Source: Gammaproteobacteria bacterium
GTDB taxonomy: Bacteria > Pseudomonadota > Gammaproteobacteria > Xanthomonadales > Wenzhouxiangellaceae
Reading direction: 5' to 3'
NCBI GenBank assembly: GCA_003561495.1
Contig: PWWM01000168.1
Span: forward strand, 1-23,183
Length of the DNA: 23,183 nucleotides
Positions 21,745-23,183 of this stretch are shown here, one piece after another. The position numbers and the translations under genes are program-made. Under the pieces are notes generated by a model, which was not told the DNA's origin, made no database searches, and saw only the letters and a program-made list of their open reading frames with translations. How positions within the stretch are numbered: the stretch's first letter is position 1; every line of letters starts with the position of its first letter.

Positions 21745-22470
21745 TCACCAATCAGCAAGATCCACCTCAGACAAGCGTTCACTCCACGATCCGACTACAT
21801 CGGTTTGATCAACGCCGGCTTCCAGAACGGCATGAAATTCATCCAGGCTCAACAGGCCGACGCCCAGCCGTTCCAGATGAGGATTCCAGATCTGGCAGTC
21901 GGCCAGCAGAAAACCCCAGCTTGCCAGGCAGCGCATCAGCACTGCCAGTGCGATCTTGGAGGTATCGCGGCGGTGATGGAACTTGGATTCGGCAAAAAAG
22001 ATCTTGCCGATGGCCACGCCGTACAGACCGCCACTGAGCTCACCGTCGTGCAGGATTTCGATGCTATGGGCATGGCCCAGCTTGTGCAGATGGTTGTAAG
22101 CCTCGATCATCGCCGGAGTGATCCACGTGCCGGTCTGATCTTGGCGAGGCCCGGCGCAAGCCTGAATGACGGCATCGAATTGCGTGTCCATCCTGACGGA
22201 GAATCGAGCCTGGCGCAGGGTGCGGCGCAGGCGGCTGGGTGGTTGCCAGTGTTTGGGAATCAGCACTGCGCGTGGTTCCGGTGACCACCACAGGATGGGC
22301 GAGCCGTGTTCATACCAGGGAAAAACGCCCTGCCGGTAGGCCTTGAGCAGGCGGACCGGCTCGAGATCACCGCCCCAGGCGACAAGGCCTTCCGGATGGC
22401 CGATTTCGCGCGGATCGGGAAATGCACACTTCGGGTCCGGATCGAGTTGTGGAATGTGATAGCGCTTCAT
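21745..22470 (-). CDS. aat: Leucyl/phenylalanyl-tRNA--protein transferase
   Basis: Aat adds Leu or Phe to N-terminal Lys or Arg, making N-degrons that ClpS passes to ClpAP. The 241-residue protein shows FPDPREIGHPEGLVAWGGDLEP, LLKAYRQGVFPWYEHGSPILWWSPEPRAVL, WITPAMIEAYNHLHKLGHAHSIE and GGLYGVAIGKIFFAESKFHHRRDTSKIAL. The usual GESMFS(R/H) segment reads AESKFHHRR here, a mild departure. The ATG at 22470 overlaps the stop of the upstream COG3146 gene as ATGA. In E. coli aat follows infA; here they are about 20 kb apart but in the same window and strand. Confidence 0.95.
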   Translation of the reverse strand: MKRYHIPQLDPDPKCAFPDPREIGHPEGLVAWGGDLEPVRLLKAYRQGVFPWYEHGSPILWWSPEPRAVLIPKHWQPPSRLRRTLRQARFSVRMDTQFDAVIQACAGPRQDQTGTWITPAMIEAYNHLHKLGHAHSIEILHDGELSGGLYGVAIGKIFFAESKFHHRRDTSKIALAVLMRCLASWGFLLADCQIWNPHLERLGVGLLSLDEFHAVLEAGVDQTDVVGSWSERLSEVDLADW

Positions 22471-23183
22471 GCCGCGTGCTCGCCGAAGGGGTTGAGTCCA
22501 TCCAGGTGCCGTCGGTATTCCTGCAGCGCGTTGTCCTCGGCGATCAGGTAGCGAGCGATCCCCTGGCGCAGGCCGGGATGGCGAATGTAGTGAAACGATC
22601 GGGTTTTCTGCGGCAGAAACCCGCGCCGAATCTTGTGCTCACCCTGGGCGCCGGGCTCGAACCATTGCAGGCCATTCTCGATACAGTATTCAATGCCCTG
22701 GTAGTAGCAGGTCTCGAAATGGACATCGCGGGTATCCTCCAGGCTGCCCCAGTAACGACCGTAGAGGCGCTGATCGTCGCGCCAGAAAATCGCTGCCGCC
22801 CGGGCACGATCATGCTGCCGTGCGACGCACATCAGAAAGTTCTCTCCAAATCGCTCGGCGTTGAGCGCGAAAAAATCGCGATTGAGCATCGGCAGGTTAC
22901 CGTACAGCGCGAAAGTGGACTGGTAGCATCGATCGGCAAATTCGATGTCGGCATCTCTCATCGCAAGCCCGTCGATCCACTCAAACCGCCAACCCAGGTT
23001 GAATACCTTGCGTCGCTCGGCACGAATGTTTTTGCGTGGCTTGCGCTTGAGGGCATCGAGAAAATCCTGAAAGTCCCGGTAGCCTTGATTGTGCCAGTGA
23101 AATTGCCAATCGTAGCGGCCCAGCCACTCGGTACGTTGCCCGATGATGCGAGCATCGGCGTCACTGCAGAAATTGATGCCGGC
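22467..23183 (-). CDS. GNAT-like acyltransferase, COG3146/DUF482 family (5' end cut by window)
   Basis: The frame is open from the window end through 238 residues to TGA at 22467; family members have about 380, so the N-terminal third is missing. Visible are FHWHNQGYRDFQDFLDALKRKPRKNIRAERR at residues 29-60, the core NLPMLNRDFFALNAERFGENFLMCVAR, and the C-terminal FETCYYQGIEYCIENGLQWFEPGAQGEHKIRRGFLP. These are hallmarks of COG3146, a double GNAT-fold family sometimes called peptidogalycan biosynthesis proteins; the biochemical role is unsettled. The ATG at 22961 is internal, since homology continues upstream. It overlaps aat by four bases, so both are one transcript. Confidence 0.9.
   Translation of the reverse strand, partial: AGINFCSDADARIIGQRTEWLGRYDWQFHWHNQGYRDFQDFLDALKRKPRKNIRAERRKVFNLGWRFEWIDGLAMRDADIEFADRCYQSTFALYGNLPMLNRDFFALNAERFGENFLMCVARQHDRARAAAIFWRDDQRLYGRYWGSLEDTRDVHFETCYYQGIEYCIENGLQWFEPGAQGEHKIRRGFLPQKTRSFHYIRHPGLRQGIARYLIAEDNALQEYRRHLDGLNPFGEHAA

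Overview
This window is 23.2 kb of gene-dense, GC-rich chromosome from a gammaproteobacterium. The evidence is the ClpA, IF-1, LpxH, GreB, FumC and Aat proteins, 3' CCA encoded in the tRNAs, a tRNA-Gly(GCC)-Cys(GCA)-Leu(TAA) cluster in the same order as Escherichia coli glyW-cysT-leuZ, a ppi-lpxH pair, and an RF2 gene of exactly E. coli length with the classical frameshift site. A deep-branching Chromatiales/Xanthomonadales relative (for example Wenzhouxiangella-like) would fit, but that is a guess. No phage, insertion sequence, CRISPR array or other large mobile element was seen.

Layout. Bases 1-1230 hold the C-terminal half of clpA, convergent with infA. Next comes a large membrane glycosyltransferase that fuses GT2, GtrA and GT39 parts (1584-4241, minus). 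The tRNA cluster lies at 4419-4881, behind a near-consensus promoter. A degenerate GGDEF-like protein (4883-6232, minus) stops one base from the tRNA-Leu 3' end. An arginine deiminase gene follows (6389-7639), then a translationally coupled ferric-reductase-like flavohemoprotein and small cytochrome b5 protein (7865-9534, minus). prfB (with its +1 frameshift) and lysS form a translation operon (9647-12336), followed by an FAD-dependent oxidoreductase. Secreted cyclophilin and lpxH (minus) diverge from mtnA. fumC and greB are followed by an Hsp20 gene. A tight operon plsC - rhomboid protease - SRPBCC protein - DUF2520 Rossmann protein runs to 21595. aat and a COG3146 acyltransferase-like gene (minus, cut by the window end) close the window.

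How genes work together. prfB and lysS serve termination and charging. infA, aat and clpA are translation and N-degron genes that are adjacent in E. coli; here aat sits about 20 kb from clpA-infA. LpxH and PlsC belong to lipid A and phospholipid synthesis. The reductase and cytochrome b5 look like a membrane redox pair. The Hsp20 gene has a sigma-32-type promoter overlapping the greB stop codon and a leader that can fold into hairpins ending in a ROSE-like RNA thermometer.

Most notable observations: (1) the heat-shock promoter plus ROSE-like leader of the Hsp20 gene; (2) lpxH has no ATG, GTG or TTG in frame upstream of its first catalytic motif, implying a CTG start or a one-base indel; (3) a REP-like palindromic repeat that abuts gene 3' ends and supplies the stop codon of two genes; (4) the three-module glycosyltransferase fusion. 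I found no clear novel multi-gene defence or biosynthetic system.
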